A DNA stretch of 64,000 nt from UBA11957 sp963603285 (GCA_963603285.1 CAVCMG010000009.1:1-64000), one strand, 5' to 3'; shown: positions 25,713 to 34,958, counted from the stretch's first letter. The notes: generated by a model not told the origin, from the sequence alone. Translations and numbers: made by a program.

Positions 25713-27395
25713 TTGACAAGTCGTCAGGAAAAGGTCCGTCTGGATATGGCCATCCGCATTTTTTGTCATGCGGTGGATGAAGATCCCGGACACCGGGCGG
25801 CATGCCGGACATATCTGGAAAAGAGATACCGGGCGGCAGCCAGATCTCTGGTGGACACCGGGGATGTGCGGGGGCTTCGTTGTCTGTTAAAAGAGGGCTG
25901 GCTGTCGGAAAAAGATGTGGAAGAGCTTCTGCTTACGGCGGTGCGTTGTGGTCAGACGGACTGTGTCGGTCAGCTTCTGGGAACCGTGGACAGGCAGGAA
26001 AAAGTGGATGCAGGATATGGGCGGACAGAAGTGGAGTCAGCAGGAATACAGCCGACAGAAACAACATCGACAGGAGCGAATCCGTCAGGAACAGAACGGC
26101 TGGAAATGCGCATCCTTTTTTATATGGGGCGTGAGCTGGACCGGAGGTTTCCGTATCTGGGTCGGACGATGCATCTGTTACAGGTGGATATGGACAGCCC
26201 GGTCAGCTTTTGCGGAACGGATGGCTTTGTTCTGTATGTGGAGAAAAAAGCGCTGGCAGCAGAATTTTACCGGAACAGTGAAGTCTGTCTGCGGCGGATC
26301 GCCCACAGCCTTGTCCATGCGGTATCCGGTCATCCGCTGCGGGCGGGAATTTCTGGAGAACATGCGCTGTGGGAGCTTTGCTGTGACTGTATGGCGGAGT
26401 GGATTCTGGAAATGGAGCTTTCGTGGCAACTGCAGGTGTCTCAGAAAAAAAGGAATATAAGGGAAAAGCTATATACATGGCTGAAACGGCAGCCGGAAAG
26501 AACAGAAAAGGTGCTGTATGCGTATCTGTCCCGGCTGGATGAGGAGCAAGTGGTGGCTCTGGCGGAGGCTTTTTCAGTGGATGACCACAGGAAATGGTAT
26601 GAAAAGCAGTACAGCGTCAGTGCATGGAGGAAACAGTTATCCCGGCTGTCCCGGCAGGGAAGCGGCGGCGGTCAGGGTGGAAAAACCGGCGGTATATCCG
26701 GCGGCAGCAGGCAGGGCGAACAGTCCTACACAGAGCCGGAGACCTCGGAATACGATTACCGGAGGTTTCTTGAAGCGTTTATGGTGATGGGAGAGGAACG
26801 ACAGCTTGATCTGTCTTCCTTTGACCTGATGCTGTACACCTACAGCCGACAGAACTATGAACATGCGGTATTTCTCGAATCAGTAGAGACATCGGAGGTA
26901 AAAAGGCTGCAGGAGCTGGTGATTGCCATCGACACATCCGGTTCATGCTCCGGGGAGATCGTGCAGCAGTTTCTGCGGGAGACCTTTTCGATTTTGGAAA
27001 AGAAGGAGCATTTTTTCCGGCGAATGCGGGTGCATATCCTGCAGTGTGATTCGATGATTCAGGATTACCGCCTGATCGAAAGCGAAGAAGACTGGAAGGA
27101 TTACCAGAAGCATCTGAAGATCACCGGCTTTGGTAACACGGATTTCCGGCCAGTATTTGACTGGATTGAACAGAAAAAGCAGGAGGGCGTGGTACGGGAT
27201 ATCAAAGGCCTTTTGTACTTTACCGACGGTGACGGCATCTATCCGCGAAGCGCCCCGGCATACGAGACGGCTTTTGTGTATTTGAATGACCGACTGAACA
27301 AAGGAAAAGCCCCGGAGTGGGTACGGACGTTGAATCTGCATCTGGACAGGGAGTTCGAGAATCTGTTTGATATGGAGAGGGACGGAAGGCTGTGA
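25713..27395 (+). CDS. VWA-like/DUF2201 (COG3864) putative metallopeptidase
   Basis: The 560-residue protein resembles COG3864: an N-terminal region with a putative metallopeptidase-like patch (RRIAHSLVHAVSGH, residues near 190-205), a Gly-rich linker around residue 320, and a C-terminal VWA-like domain with the MIDAS motif DTSGS and later FTDGDG. Proteins of this kind pair with MoxR-type AAA ATPases, as here with the next gene, and are thought to act as metal-dependent co-chaperones or peptidases. No ATG start is available upstream of residue 12; the frame opens at 25653 and the only usual start is TTG at 25713, so the N-terminus is uncertain. A 109-bp gap separates it from the ATPase. Confidence 0.75.
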   Translation: MTSRQEKVRLDMAIRIFCHAVDEDPGHRAACRTYLEKRYRAAARSLVDTGDVRGLRCLLKEGWLSEKDVEELLLTAVRCGQTDCVGQLLGTVDRQEKVDAGYGRTEVESAGIQPTETTSTGANPSGTERLEMRILFYMGRELDRRFPYLGRTMHLLQVDMDSPVSFCGTDGFVLYVEKKALAAEFYRNSEVCLRRIAHSLVHAVSGHPLRAGISGEHALWELCCDCMAEWILEMELSWQLQVSQKKRNIREKLYTWLKRQPERTEKVLYAYLSRLDEEQVVALAEAFSVDDHRKWYEKQYSVSAWRKQLSRLSRQGSGGGQGGKTGGISGGSRQGEQSYTEPETSEYDYRRFLEAFMVMGEERQLDLSSFDLMLYTYSRQNYEHAVFLESVETSEVKRLQELVIAIDTSGSCSGEIVQQFLRETFSILEKKEHFFRRMRVHILQCDSMIQDYRLIESEEDWKDYQKHLKITGFGNTDFRPVFDWIEQKKQEGVVRDIKGLLYFTDGDGIYPRSAPAYETAFVYLNDRLNKGKAPEWVRTLNLHLDREFENLFDMERDGRL

Positions 27396-27500
27396 AGACA
27401 TAGTTTGTATAAGGATGGATGGCACTCAGAAGGGCACTCAGGTGTCCCTCGGAAAGATTTCAGTTCAGAAAGTTGATGGACAACAAGGAGAAAACACAAC

Positions 27501-29024
27501 ATGAACATACAACGAGCAAAACAGGAGATCATACACACCGTCCGGGCGTATACGGCGAAGGATGGCTGTGGCAGTTACCGGATTCCGGTGCCGAGGCAGA
27601 GGCCGATCCTTTTGATCGGGCCGCCGGGGATCGGTAAGACGGAGATCGTGCGGCAGGCCGCCGAGGAATGTCAGGTGGGCTTTGTGGCGTATACGATTAC
27701 GCACCATACAAGGCAGAGTGCGGTGGGACTTCCGGTGATCGAATCCCAGACCTTTGACGGCGAAACGTATGAGGTGACCCGGTATACGATGAGTGAGATC
27801 ATTGGTTCGCTGTATCACTGTATGGAGCAGACCGGAAAGAGAGAGGGCATCCTGTTTATTGACGAGATCAACTGTGTGTCGGAGACATTGATGCCGACGA
27901 TGCTGCAGCTGTTGCAGGGCAAGACCTTTGGCGAGTATGCTGTGCCGGAGGGGTGGATTATTGTGACGGCGGGCAATCCATATGTGTATAATACGTCGGT
28001 CCGGGAGTTTGATATGGTGACGCTGGATCGCGTGAAGCGACTGGATGTGGAGCCGGATTACCAGATCTGGCGGGTCTATGCCAGAAAAAAGAGGCTGCAC
28101 GGGGCGGTTTTATTTTATCTGGAATGTCGGCAGGACAGGTTTTACTATGCGAAGCGGGAACAGAAGACACTGTACTTTGTGACGGCCAGAGGCTGGGAGG
28201 ATCTGTCGGATATTCTGAAGGTTTATGAGGAACAGGGCACGGATATCGATGTGGAGCTGATCGGTCAGTATCTGCAATGTGAAGAGATTGCACAGGAATT
28301 TTACAGCTGGTACAGACTGTACGTGCAATATAAAGAGGATTTTTCTCACGTTATGTCGGATGACGAAAAGACGAGAGAACAGTTGCAGGAGAGAATGTGC
28401 CGGGCAGACTGGGAAGAGCGGTGCTGTCTGATCCAGTATGGCTTTTCAAAGATTGCGGAACAGACGCAGCACTGGATAAGTCTGGATGTGCTGGTACAGG
28501 AAGCAGAGAAAACGGCAGAGCTTCTGACAAACTGGATCAGACAGCGTGAAAAAATCACGAACAAAGAAGACGCAGGTGCTTTTGTTGAAGAACAGAAAAA
28601 AGCGGTACAGATAAAGAAAAAAGCCGGACTCTTATCGACAGAGCAGGTAAAGGAGGAAGCTGGGAAACTGTGGCTTCTGGATGAGCTGTATACAGCAGGA
28701 AAAAGGGAACAGGCAGTAACAGCAGAGGAGTGGCAACAGATCGCTGATCAGTGGCTGCATAGAAAAAAAGAAGAATACAGAATGGTTGCTGCAGACTGCA
28801 GCCAGACACTGCACCGGATACTGGATCTGTTTTTTACGGCATGGCATACAGAGCAGATGGCAGAATACACGAGGCTCCTGGAGGCGTTGTCCCAGCATGA
28901 AGCTACGGTGCTGTTTTTCCATCGCTACGGAGAACCGCTGTATGAAGACTATCTGTCTGGTGTGATACTGGCGGATGAGAAGCAGGCTCTTTTAAGCGAT
29001 GTGGAAAAATTGATAGAAAGATAA
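27501..29024 (+). CDS. MoxR-like AAA+ ATPase
   Basis: A 507-residue AAA+ protein: Walker A GPPGIGKTEIV, Walker B ILFIDEINCV, sensor 1 VTAGNP and an arginine-finger region VREFDMVTLDRVKRLDVEP, all in the first 200 residues. The rest is helical and rich in Glu, Gln and Lys. MoxR-type ATPases act with VWA proteins to insert metals or remodel protein complexes; the upstream VWA gene is the obvious partner. The start is preceded by AAGGAG. The pair lies between rsmI and spmA, which does not reveal the substrate. Confidence 0.88.
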   Translation: MNIQRAKQEIIHTVRAYTAKDGCGSYRIPVPRQRPILLIGPPGIGKTEIVRQAAEECQVGFVAYTITHHTRQSAVGLPVIESQTFDGETYEVTRYTMSEIIGSLYHCMEQTGKREGILFIDEINCVSETLMPTMLQLLQGKTFGEYAVPEGWIIVTAGNPYVYNTSVREFDMVTLDRVKRLDVEPDYQIWRVYARKKRLHGAVLFYLECRQDRFYYAKREQKTLYFVTARGWEDLSDILKVYEEQGTDIDVELIGQYLQCEEIAQEFYSWYRLYVQYKEDFSHVMSDDEKTREQLQERMCRADWEERCCLIQYGFSKIAEQTQHWISLDVLVQEAEKTAELLTNWIRQREKITNKEDAGAFVEEQKKAVQIKKKAGLLSTEQVKEEAGKLWLLDELYTAGKREQAVTAEEWQQIADQWLHRKKEEYRMVAADCSQTLHRILDLFFTAWHTEQMAEYTRLLEALSQHEATVLFFHRYGEPLYEDYLSGVILADEKQALLSDVEKLIER

Positions 29025-29194
29025 AACTACAGTTTGCAGGAAATAGAGGAGCTACAGTGATAGAAATATATAGTATATAAACTGGCTGGATACAGAGCGG
29101 ATCATATATTTCAGGTGGGAAATTGCCATGCAGAAAAAGTAAGACATATAAACCCAAACAGCTCATATACTGAAAGAAAAAGGACAGGCGGCGG

Positions 29195-29800
29195 ATGCTG
29201 AATTATCTCTGGGGAGGTATGTTTCTGGCAGGGATCATCTACGGCGCATTTGCAGGGACACTGCCGCAGATCACGGATGGTCTGCTGTCCGGGGCGAAGG
29301 AGGCTGTGGAGCTGTGTCTGTCGGTTGCCGGGATCGTGGCTTTCTGGACAGGACTGATGACGGTGGCCAGAGAGACAGGATTGCTTTGCAGTATGGCAGC
29401 GGCGATGCGTCCGTTCCTGCTGTGGATGATGCCGGGGCTAAAGGGGCAGGAGGCTGCACTGGAGGCGGTGTCTGTCAATCTGGCGGCCAATATACTGGGA
29501 CTTGGCTGGGCGGCAACGGCAGCAGGTCTTACGGCAATGGAGGAGCTGGATAAAATCAGGAACCGGCGAGAAAAAGACTCGGATATGAAGAAGGCAACGG
29601 ATGAGATGTGTACCCTTCTGATCCTGAATATTTCCTCATTACAGCTGATTCCGGTCAGTACGATCGCCTACCGCAGCCAGTACGGCAGTACAGATCCGGC
29701 GGCAGTGGTGGGGCCGGGCCTTCTGGCTACCCTTGTCAGTACACTCGCGGCGATCGTCTTCTGCCGTATGCGGCAAAGAGGCAGAAAGGCGGCGGTATGA
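29195..29800 (+). CDS. spmA: Spore maturation protein A (SpmA)
   Basis: A 201-residue membrane protein with about five membrane segments; it matches the SpmA nucleoside-recognition-domain family (for example AVELCLSVAGIVAFWTGLM, AVSVNLAANILGLGWAATAAGL and LILNISSLQLIPVSTIAYR). SpmA and SpmB together are required for spore core dehydration in Bacillus and Clostridium. A sigma-E-like arrangement (ATA, about 18 bases, GATACA near 29090) precedes it. The stop overlaps the spmB start by four bases. Confidence 0.92.
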   Translation: MLNYLWGGMFLAGIIYGAFAGTLPQITDGLLSGAKEAVELCLSVAGIVAFWTGLMTVARETGLLCSMAAAMRPFLLWMMPGLKGQEAALEAVSVNLAANILGLGWAATAAGLTAMEELDKIRNRREKDSDMKKATDEMCTLLILNISSLQLIPVSTIAYRSQYGSTDPAAVVGPGLLATLVSTLAAIVFCRMRQRGRKAAV

Positions 29801-30321
29801 AGGTATTGTCGTTTATTTCGGCGGTTATGATCCCACTGGTCTGTATCTATGTGATCGGCTATGGCCTGCTACGGAAAAAGGACTGCTACGAGATTTTTAC
29901 ACGCGGTGCAAAGGACGGGCTGAAAACAGCTATACAGATCCTTCCGACGCTGATCGGCCTTCTGACGGCGGTGGCGGTGCTTCGAAGCTCCGGTCTGCTG
30001 GACGGACTGGGAAAAGGGCTTGGCCAGCTGACAGAGAATATGGGGCTGTCGGGAGAGCTGGTGCCGCTGATCCTTGTGCGCACATTTTCCTACAGTGCGG
30101 CGGTGGGTCTTCTGACGGATCTGTACGCGCGGTTTGGCACGGATTCGACGATCGGCTATACGGCGTCTTTGCTGATGTGCTGTACGGAGACCGTGTTTTA
30201 TACGATGTCTTTGTATCTTCTTCATGTGGGGATAAAGAAGAGCCGTTATATTCTGCCGGGGGCGCTGATATCCATGGCGGCCGGGATTCTTGCAAGTGTA
30301 TGGCTGGCGGGGATGCGTTGA
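29797..30321 (+). CDS. spmB: Spore maturation protein B (SpmB)
   Basis: A 174-residue membrane protein with four to five membrane segments. ISAVMIPLVCIYVIGYGLLR at the N-terminus, then GAKDGLKTAIQILPTLIGLLTAVAVLRSSGLLD, and SYSAAVGLLTDLYARFGTDSTIGY match SpmB. I chose the ATG at 29797, which overlaps the spmA stop (ATGA) and follows GGCGG within spmA; longer in-frame starts lie inside spmA. It is expected to act together with SpmA in spore maturation. Confidence 0.92.
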   Translation: MKVLSFISAVMIPLVCIYVIGYGLLRKKDCYEIFTRGAKDGLKTAIQILPTLIGLLTAVAVLRSSGLLDGLGKGLGQLTENMGLSGELVPLILVRTFSYSAAVGLLTDLYARFGTDSTIGYTASLLMCCTETVFYTMSLYLLHVGIKKSRYILPGALISMAAGILASVWLAGMR

Positions 30322-30513
30322 GAAGGTAAGTCCCTGATTCGGATGTGAACGGCTCTCCTTTTGTCATGGCAAAGCTGTAAAACAGAGGCTTGCAAATATG
30401 ACAGGATCTACGGCGATACAGCTGTTTGCCATTGCTTTTTCGAGGCAAATCGGGTATCATGATGAACATACAGGGGCGCTGGCGATACAGCATCCGGAAG
30501 ACGGAGGTGCAAC

Positions 30514-30951
30514 ATGGACCATTACGGTACATTCAATGACATTTTATCAAATCTGTTTCAGGAGATCATGACGATCGAGGGTCGTGAGCTGATCACAGAG
30601 GAGTTTTCGGATATCACGAATAACGATATGCATATCATTGAGGCCGTAGGGATCGAGGAACCGCGCAATATGTCCACTGTAGCTGCCAAGATGATGGTGA
30701 CCGTGGGAACGCTGACGACCGCCGTTAATGGTCTGGTGAAAAAGGGTTATATCGAGCGTATCCGTGGCGAGAAGGACCGCCGGGTCGTAAATCTTGTCTT
30801 GACGGAAAAAGGGAAAAAAGCTTATGCCCATCACCGGAAATTCCATGAGGATATGGTGGAGGCTCTCGTACATAATCTTTCCGAGGAAGAGGCCAATGTG
30901 CTGGTGAAGGCGCTGCAGAATGTACATGACTTTTTTGATACACATAAATAA
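30514..30951 (+). CDS. MarR-family transcriptional regulator
   Basis: A 145-residue winged-helix protein; the recognition helix region is TVGTLTTAVNGLVKKGYIERIRGEKDRR, the usual MarR wing with the conserved D-R-R. The N-terminus EEFSDITNNDMHIIEAVG and overall shape resemble FabT-type MarR regulators of fatty-acid synthesis, but no fab genes are adjacent in this window. It starts with a good GGAGG site and ends at its own terminator, so it is monocistronic here. The ligand is unknown. Confidence 0.88.
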   Translation: MDHYGTFNDILSNLFQEIMTIEGRELITEEFSDITNNDMHIIEAVGIEEPRNMSTVAAKMMVTVGTLTTAVNGLVKKGYIERIRGEKDRRVVNLVLTEKGKKAYAHHRKFHEDMVEALVHNLSEEEANVLVKALQNVHDFFDTHK

Positions 30952-30984
30952 AAAAGCTGCAAAATAAGAATAAAGAAAATGAAG

Positions 30985-31024
30985 AAAACTGTGGATTCTG
31001 AAAATGAACCCACAGTTTTTTATT
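30985..31024 (+). terminator. Terminator of the MarR gene
   Basis: AAAACTGTGG pairs with CCACAGTTTT across a 15-nt loop, followed by T. Confidence 0.85.
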
Positions 31025-31085
31025 GTCTTAGGATATAAAAGAAAGTTTCAGTAGAGGCTTCTTTTATGTACGCGGGCACAGTGCA

Positions 31086-32825
31086 TCAGGATAGTCCCGC
31101 TTGTAAACGAACATGCTCAGCCAGCAAAGGAAACGAACACGGTCCGGTGACCAGCACAGCCCGGTGAAAGTCTGTCAGCGAGAAATCTTTCCCCTGCTCT
31201 GCCATAAGCGTGGTGCGCAGATCCAGAAACGACAGACAGCCAAGATAATACCGCAGATAGTTGCCGGGATTTTCGATGATGTACTGGTACAGATTTTCCA
31301 CAGAGTCCATATCCGTAATACCAAAATCCGCAAGAAAAGCGGCGGTCTTTTCCAGATCCCAGCCATCTGCATGGATACTGATATCCAGAAGCGAGGCAAT
31401 ACAGAGATTTAAGGAACGGTCCAGCCAGGCGGCGCCGGCTCCGGCGTAATCGTCTTTGCAAAGTTCGCTGATCAGCGATTCGGCATAGGTGGCCCAGCCC
31501 TCGGTATAGCCGCCGTAGGATAAAAGCCGTCGGATCAGGGGCGGATCGGTGGCATAAAAGCAGACATTCTGGTACAGATGGCCGGGAAAGCCTTCGTGTG
31601 CCAGCGTAGTGTAAAGCGAAAAGCCGTCCAGGGCTTCTGCCGGATTGATGTAGATGATATGGCTCTGCCAGTCGTCCACCGGTGGAACCATATAGTAGGC
31701 GGGACTGGAAAAGGCCTGCAGCTCCGGCTGTACCTCTTTTACTGTATAGCGGGTGGCCGGAAGGTCAGGGAAAAACGGTGCCGTCTGCTCAGAAAGCTGC
31801 GCCAGCATCTGTTCCGGCGACAGGGCCAGATACGGATCTTCTGCAGAAAAAACGTCCGTATCCAGCTTCCCGGCGGCAGCGATATCCGCCGTAAGCTGCC
31901 GGTAGAGCCGTTTCCGGATCGCGTCAATGGAGAGATCTGTGCCGCACATGTACCGGATGCAGGCTTCGTAGTAGTCTCTGCCATTCGGATAACCGGAAAG
32001 ACCACAGCGCTCGTGTGCCAGCGGATACAGCGTTTGCAGTGTATCCTCCAGCTCGTGATAAGCGGCAAAGAGTTTTGTCTGCAGCAGCTTAAAATGTGCA
32101 TTCTCCAGCTGTTGCAGGGTGTCCGCGGAAAGGGAAAGCGCCCGGCATTTTTCCATAAAGGTCGTCTGCAGAAAATGGAAGGTATCCTCCGCGCCGAGAA
32201 ATTCCTGGCACTGGGCGATCATGGCGTCGATCGTTTCGGCGGCTGGCGCATACCCGGCCTTCGCTTTCTGTGTCAGCATATCCGCATACTGGGAGATGTA
32301 GCGCTGCGTGTCCGAAAGCAACAGCAGGTAGGTCTGGATATCTTCCGGGGAGCGAAAGGTGTATTCCGCAAACAGTACCGGCAGCTGTGCGGAAAGCCCG
32401 AGGGAGGAGCTGGGCATATCCCACAGCATAGCGTAGGGCAAAAGCACCTGCTCCCGTTCGGTGGTATCTTTGAGGATCGCAAGCGTCAGCTGCTGGCTGT
32501 CGGACAGCCGCTCCGGGGAAAAACCGGCAAGGGCTGTCTGTCTGTTTTCAAAGACGGCGGTTTCTTCGGTTATATCGGGCAGAGCAATCTCGCCCAGGGT
32601 GACCGGCAGTTGATCCAGGCCAAAAGCCGCCGGGTCAGCCACTGCGTAGTGCAGGGAAAGCGTATCCGTATACAGAAGCTCCCGGGCATAGAGGCTGCAG
32701 TAGTGGTCAAAACGGCGGCTGTCTGCAGAAAGCCAGTGCCAGCCAAACACACAGCATCCCGCAGTGAAAAGGGCAAGGCCCGTCAGAATCACAGGCCTTT
32801 TTGAGATTTTTGGCAGAGAAATCAC
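31086..32825 (-). CDS. DUF885 family putative metallopeptidase lipoprotein
   Basis: The 579-residue protein has an N-terminal signal segment with a lipobox-like FTAGC (Cys24), suggesting a surface lipoprotein. The C-terminal half carries the zinc peptidase motif HEGFPGH (around residue 410) and downstream GYTEGWATYAE, the pair that defines DUF885, a group related to M2/M3-like gluzincins. The large N-terminal part is helical. Family members are thought to be carboxypeptidase- or oligopeptidase-like; no substrate is known. It stands alone on the minus strand opposite the atp operon and next to the DnaA-box cluster. Confidence 0.85.
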   Translation of the reverse strand: MISLPKISKRPVILTGLALFTAGCCVFGWHWLSADSRRFDHYCSLYARELLYTDTLSLHYAVADPAAFGLDQLPVTLGEIALPDITEETAVFENRQTALAGFSPERLSDSQQLTLAILKDTTEREQVLLPYAMLWDMPSSSLGLSAQLPVLFAEYTFRSPEDIQTYLLLLSDTQRYISQYADMLTQKAKAGYAPAAETIDAMIAQCQEFLGAEDTFHFLQTTFMEKCRALSLSADTLQQLENAHFKLLQTKLFAAYHELEDTLQTLYPLAHERCGLSGYPNGRDYYEACIRYMCGTDLSIDAIRKRLYRQLTADIAAAGKLDTDVFSAEDPYLALSPEQMLAQLSEQTAPFFPDLPATRYTVKEVQPELQAFSSPAYYMVPPVDDWQSHIIYINPAEALDGFSLYTTLAHEGFPGHLYQNVCFYATDPPLIRRLLSYGGYTEGWATYAESLISELCKDDYAGAGAAWLDRSLNLCIASLLDISIHADGWDLEKTAAFLADFGITDMDSVENLYQYIIENPGNYLRYYLGCLSFLDLRTTLMAEQGKDFSLTDFHRAVLVTGPCSFPLLAEHVRLQAGLS

Positions 32826-32928
32826 AGGAGAATCCTTTCTATGCAGATTCTGTTAGAAGTCTATGAGAAGATGCAGCTGCCTATGACCGGAAAAAAACCG
32901 GGAAGCTGTTTTCCGAAAAAAGGCAGAT

Positions 32929-33132
32929 TGTGGAAATTGCACAAAAAATATGTCGAAAGAAAGAGCACGCTGTCGATGACTGTGGAAAACGACACGGTTT
33001 TTCCACACGAAAAAGGGATAAAAAACGTGGGAAAATCGGTTATACACAGAGTTATCCACATTATCCACAAAAAAATCCCCAAATTCCTCCACTTTACATA
33101 ATGTGGTTTCCAAACAGGCGTTCTGTGGAAAT
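32929..33132. promoter_or_regulatory. DnaA-box cluster
   Basis: At least seven 9-mers resemble DnaA boxes: TGTGGAAAT (32929-32937), TGTGGAAAA (32981-32989), TTTTCCACA (32999-33007), TTATACACA (33040-33048), TTATCCACA (33052-33060), TTATCCACA (33061-33069) and TGTGGAAAT (33124-33132). Two are exact consensus and abut each other. AT-rich sequence follows to 33420. The rest of the 650-bp gap between the DUF885 gene and atpB has no gene. dnaA and dnaN are not nearby, so this may be a DnaA-titration or regulatory cluster rather than the origin. Confidence 0.7.
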
Positions 33133-33425
33133 GTGATAAATCGACGGAAAATGCAAAATATACGTTGACATTTGGTAAATCAGACACTACCGGAAAACAG
33201 CGATAATTGTCTGAAAAGTTCACACAATTCAAACATCCGCAGATTGCCGGAGAAAAAAAGTCATGTGCCAGATAGTAGACGAAAAAGTCGAATATGTTGA
33301 ATTCTAAATATATTTGTGCACATTGCTCAAATTATGACAAAAAAACCATAAATTTTACCAAATAAAACTGGTTTTTGAGGCAAATTCACTATGGCTTTTT
33401 CTGTAAAAAAGTGTATGATAGTACC

Positions 33426-33462
33426 AGATTCGAGTAGTTGTCTGTAAATAGACATCGAATCT
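33426..33462 (+). promoter_or_regulatory. Leader hairpin of the atp operon
   Basis: AGATTCGA pairs with TCGAATCT, and TGTCT pairs with AGACA inside it, with a 5-nt bulge and a 6-nt loop. It ends 21 bases before atpB. No T-run follows, so it is probably an mRNA 5' structure. Confidence 0.5.
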
Positions 33463-33483
33463 AATATTCTGGCTGGAAAGGAA

Positions 33484-34167
33484 GTGACATATTTGGAAGC
33501 CTATATTTCAAAAATTAAGGAAGAGATTGAATGCGTTGTTATCAATATCGGTGGCGTGGGCATTCATGAATCTGTGCTGGTTACGTTTTTTATCAGTGTG
33601 TTCCTGTTGGTATTTGGTCTGATCATGACCAGCGGGTTCCGGGTAGAAAATCCATCAAGGCGACAGCTTGTTGTTGAGTCCTTTGTCACATGGCTGACTC
33701 GTGTATATGAAAATGTACTCGGACCGAAGGGCAAGTGCTATGCGACCTACATGGTAACGATCGCCTGCTATATCGGTGTGGCAAACCTTCTTTATGTAAT
33801 AGGTATTAAACCGCCGACAAAGGATGTTACCGTTACCGCTGCCCTGGCTGTTATGACCATTGTACTTGTACAGGTCGCTGGTATCCGGGCAAGAGGCGTA
33901 AAGGGCTGGTTACACAGCTTTGCAGAACCGATGCCGGCAATGCTTCCGATGAACATTCTGGAACTGTTTATTAAACCGGTATCCCTGTGTATGCGACTGT
34001 TTGGTAATGTACTTGGTGCATTTATCATCATGTGTCTGATCGAGGGACTGGTACGTGTCATTTTACCGATTCCGTTCTCATTGTATTTTGACTTCTTTGA
34101 CGGACTGATTCAGGTATATGTATTCACACTGTTGTCTTCTATGTATATTCTGGAAGCAATAGAATAA
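33484..34167 (+). CDS. atpB: F1Fo ATP synthase subunit a
   Basis: The membrane subunit that forms the ion half-channels. The 227-residue protein has five to six membrane helices; the essential Arg lies in VSLCMRLFGNVLGAFIIM, and the C-terminus ends in the usual helix LIQVYVFTLLSSMYILEAIE. The first gene of the atp operon. The start could be GTG 33484 or TTG 33493; AAAGGA lies upstream and fits TTG spacing slightly better. An upstream atpI is absent. Confidence 0.95.
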   Translation: MTYLEAYISKIKEEIECVVINIGGVGIHESVLVTFFISVFLLVFGLIMTSGFRVENPSRRQLVVESFVTWLTRVYENVLGPKGKCYATYMVTIACYIGVANLLYVIGIKPPTKDVTVTAALAVMTIVLVQVAGIRARGVKGWLHSFAEPMPAMLPMNILELFIKPVSLCMRLFGNVLGAFIIMCLIEGLVRVILPIPFSLYFDFFDGLIQVYVFTLLSSMYILEAIE

Positions 34168-34210
34168 TTCATTTTTACATTATTTTAAGAAGAAAAGGAG
34201 ATTTAAGAGT

Positions 34211-34432
34211 ATGTTTACAGCAATTGGTGCAGGTATTGCCGCTCTTGCAGGTATTGGTGCAGGTATTGGTATTGGTATCGCTACAGGTAAAGCAGTAGAA
34301 GCTATCGCTCGTCAGCCGGAGGCACTGGGAGATATCCGTTCTACACTGCTGATCGGTGCAGCCCTGGCAGAGGCAACTGCCGTTTACGGTTTCGTTGTTG
34401 CCGTTCTGATCATTCTTCTTCTTGGAGCATAA
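34211..34432 (+). CDS. atpE: F1Fo ATP synthase subunit c
   Basis: The 73-residue rotor-ring proteolipid: two hydrophobic helices joined by the polar loop ARQPEA. Helix 1 reads GAGIGIGIATGKA and helix 2 ALAEATAVYGF. The ion-binding Glu lies in AEAT. The sodium-type residues Gln32 and Ser66 of Ilyobacter are Ile and Ala here, while the Thr and Tyr positions (TAVY) remain, so the ring looks more proton- than sodium-specific, with mixed features. It is preceded by AAGGAG. Confidence 0.95.
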   Translation: MFTAIGAGIAALAGIGAGIGIGIATGKAVEAIARQPEALGDIRSTLLIGAALAEATAVYGFVVAVLIILLLGA

Positions 34433-34454
34433 CAATAGAAAGGTGGTATAGACA

Positions 34455-34958
34455 ATGTTAAAGTTCGATCTGGTGAACTTTGTTTGTGTCGTTATCAACT
34501 TGCTGGTTCTGTATGTTCTGATGAAAAAGTTTGTTTTTGGCCGTGTGACAAAGATCATTGATGCCAGACAGGCCATGATCGAAGAGAAAAACGCCGCAGC
34601 TGCCAAGACACAGGAAGAGGCAGAGTCTCTCAAGAAGGAATATGAAAAGAGCCTGGAGAACGCCAATGAGACATCCGTTCAGATCGTCAGAGAGGCAAAG
34701 GATAAGGCCCGTGCAGAGTACAATAAGATCCTGGCACGTGCCGCTGTGGATGCCGAAGCTATGAAGGACGGCGCACAGAAAGCCATTGCCACAGAGCGTG
34801 AGAAACAGATGGACGAGCTGCATGTACAGATCATGGATCTGGCCGCTGAGGCAGCCGGCAAGATCATGGCAGACAAGGCCAGTCAGGAAACGGATAAAGC
34901 GATCTACGACGCATTTTTAAATGAAGCAGGAGATGTTGACGATGCAAAAAACGAGTAA
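34455..34958 (+). CDS. atpF: F1Fo ATP synthase subunit b
   Basis: The peripheral stalk subunit: one N-terminal membrane helix (VNFVCVVINLLVLYVLMKKFVF) and a long charged coiled coil (KNAAAAKTQEEAESLKKEYE and on) that contacts the delta region. At 167 residues it is of normal size. Its 3' end overlaps the start of the delta-alpha fusion gene by 17 bases, so the two are translationally coupled. Confidence 0.95.
   Translation: MLKFDLVNFVCVVINLLVLYVLMKKFVFGRVTKIIDARQAMIEEKNAAAAKTQEEAESLKKEYEKSLENANETSVQIVREAKDKARAEYNKILARAAVDAEAMKDGAQKAIATEREKQMDELHVQIMDLAAEAAGKIMADKASQETDKAIYDAFLNEAGDVDDAKNE

Noticed and set aside
31578..32804. A 408-codon open frame antisense to the DUF885 gene
   Set aside because: Same reason: mirror frame of a GC-rich coding region with clear DUF885 motifs on the other strand.
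32826..33483. Chromosomal replication origin
   Set aside because: The DnaA boxes are convincing, but dnaA, dnaN and the usual origin genes are not near, so I kept it as a box cluster only.
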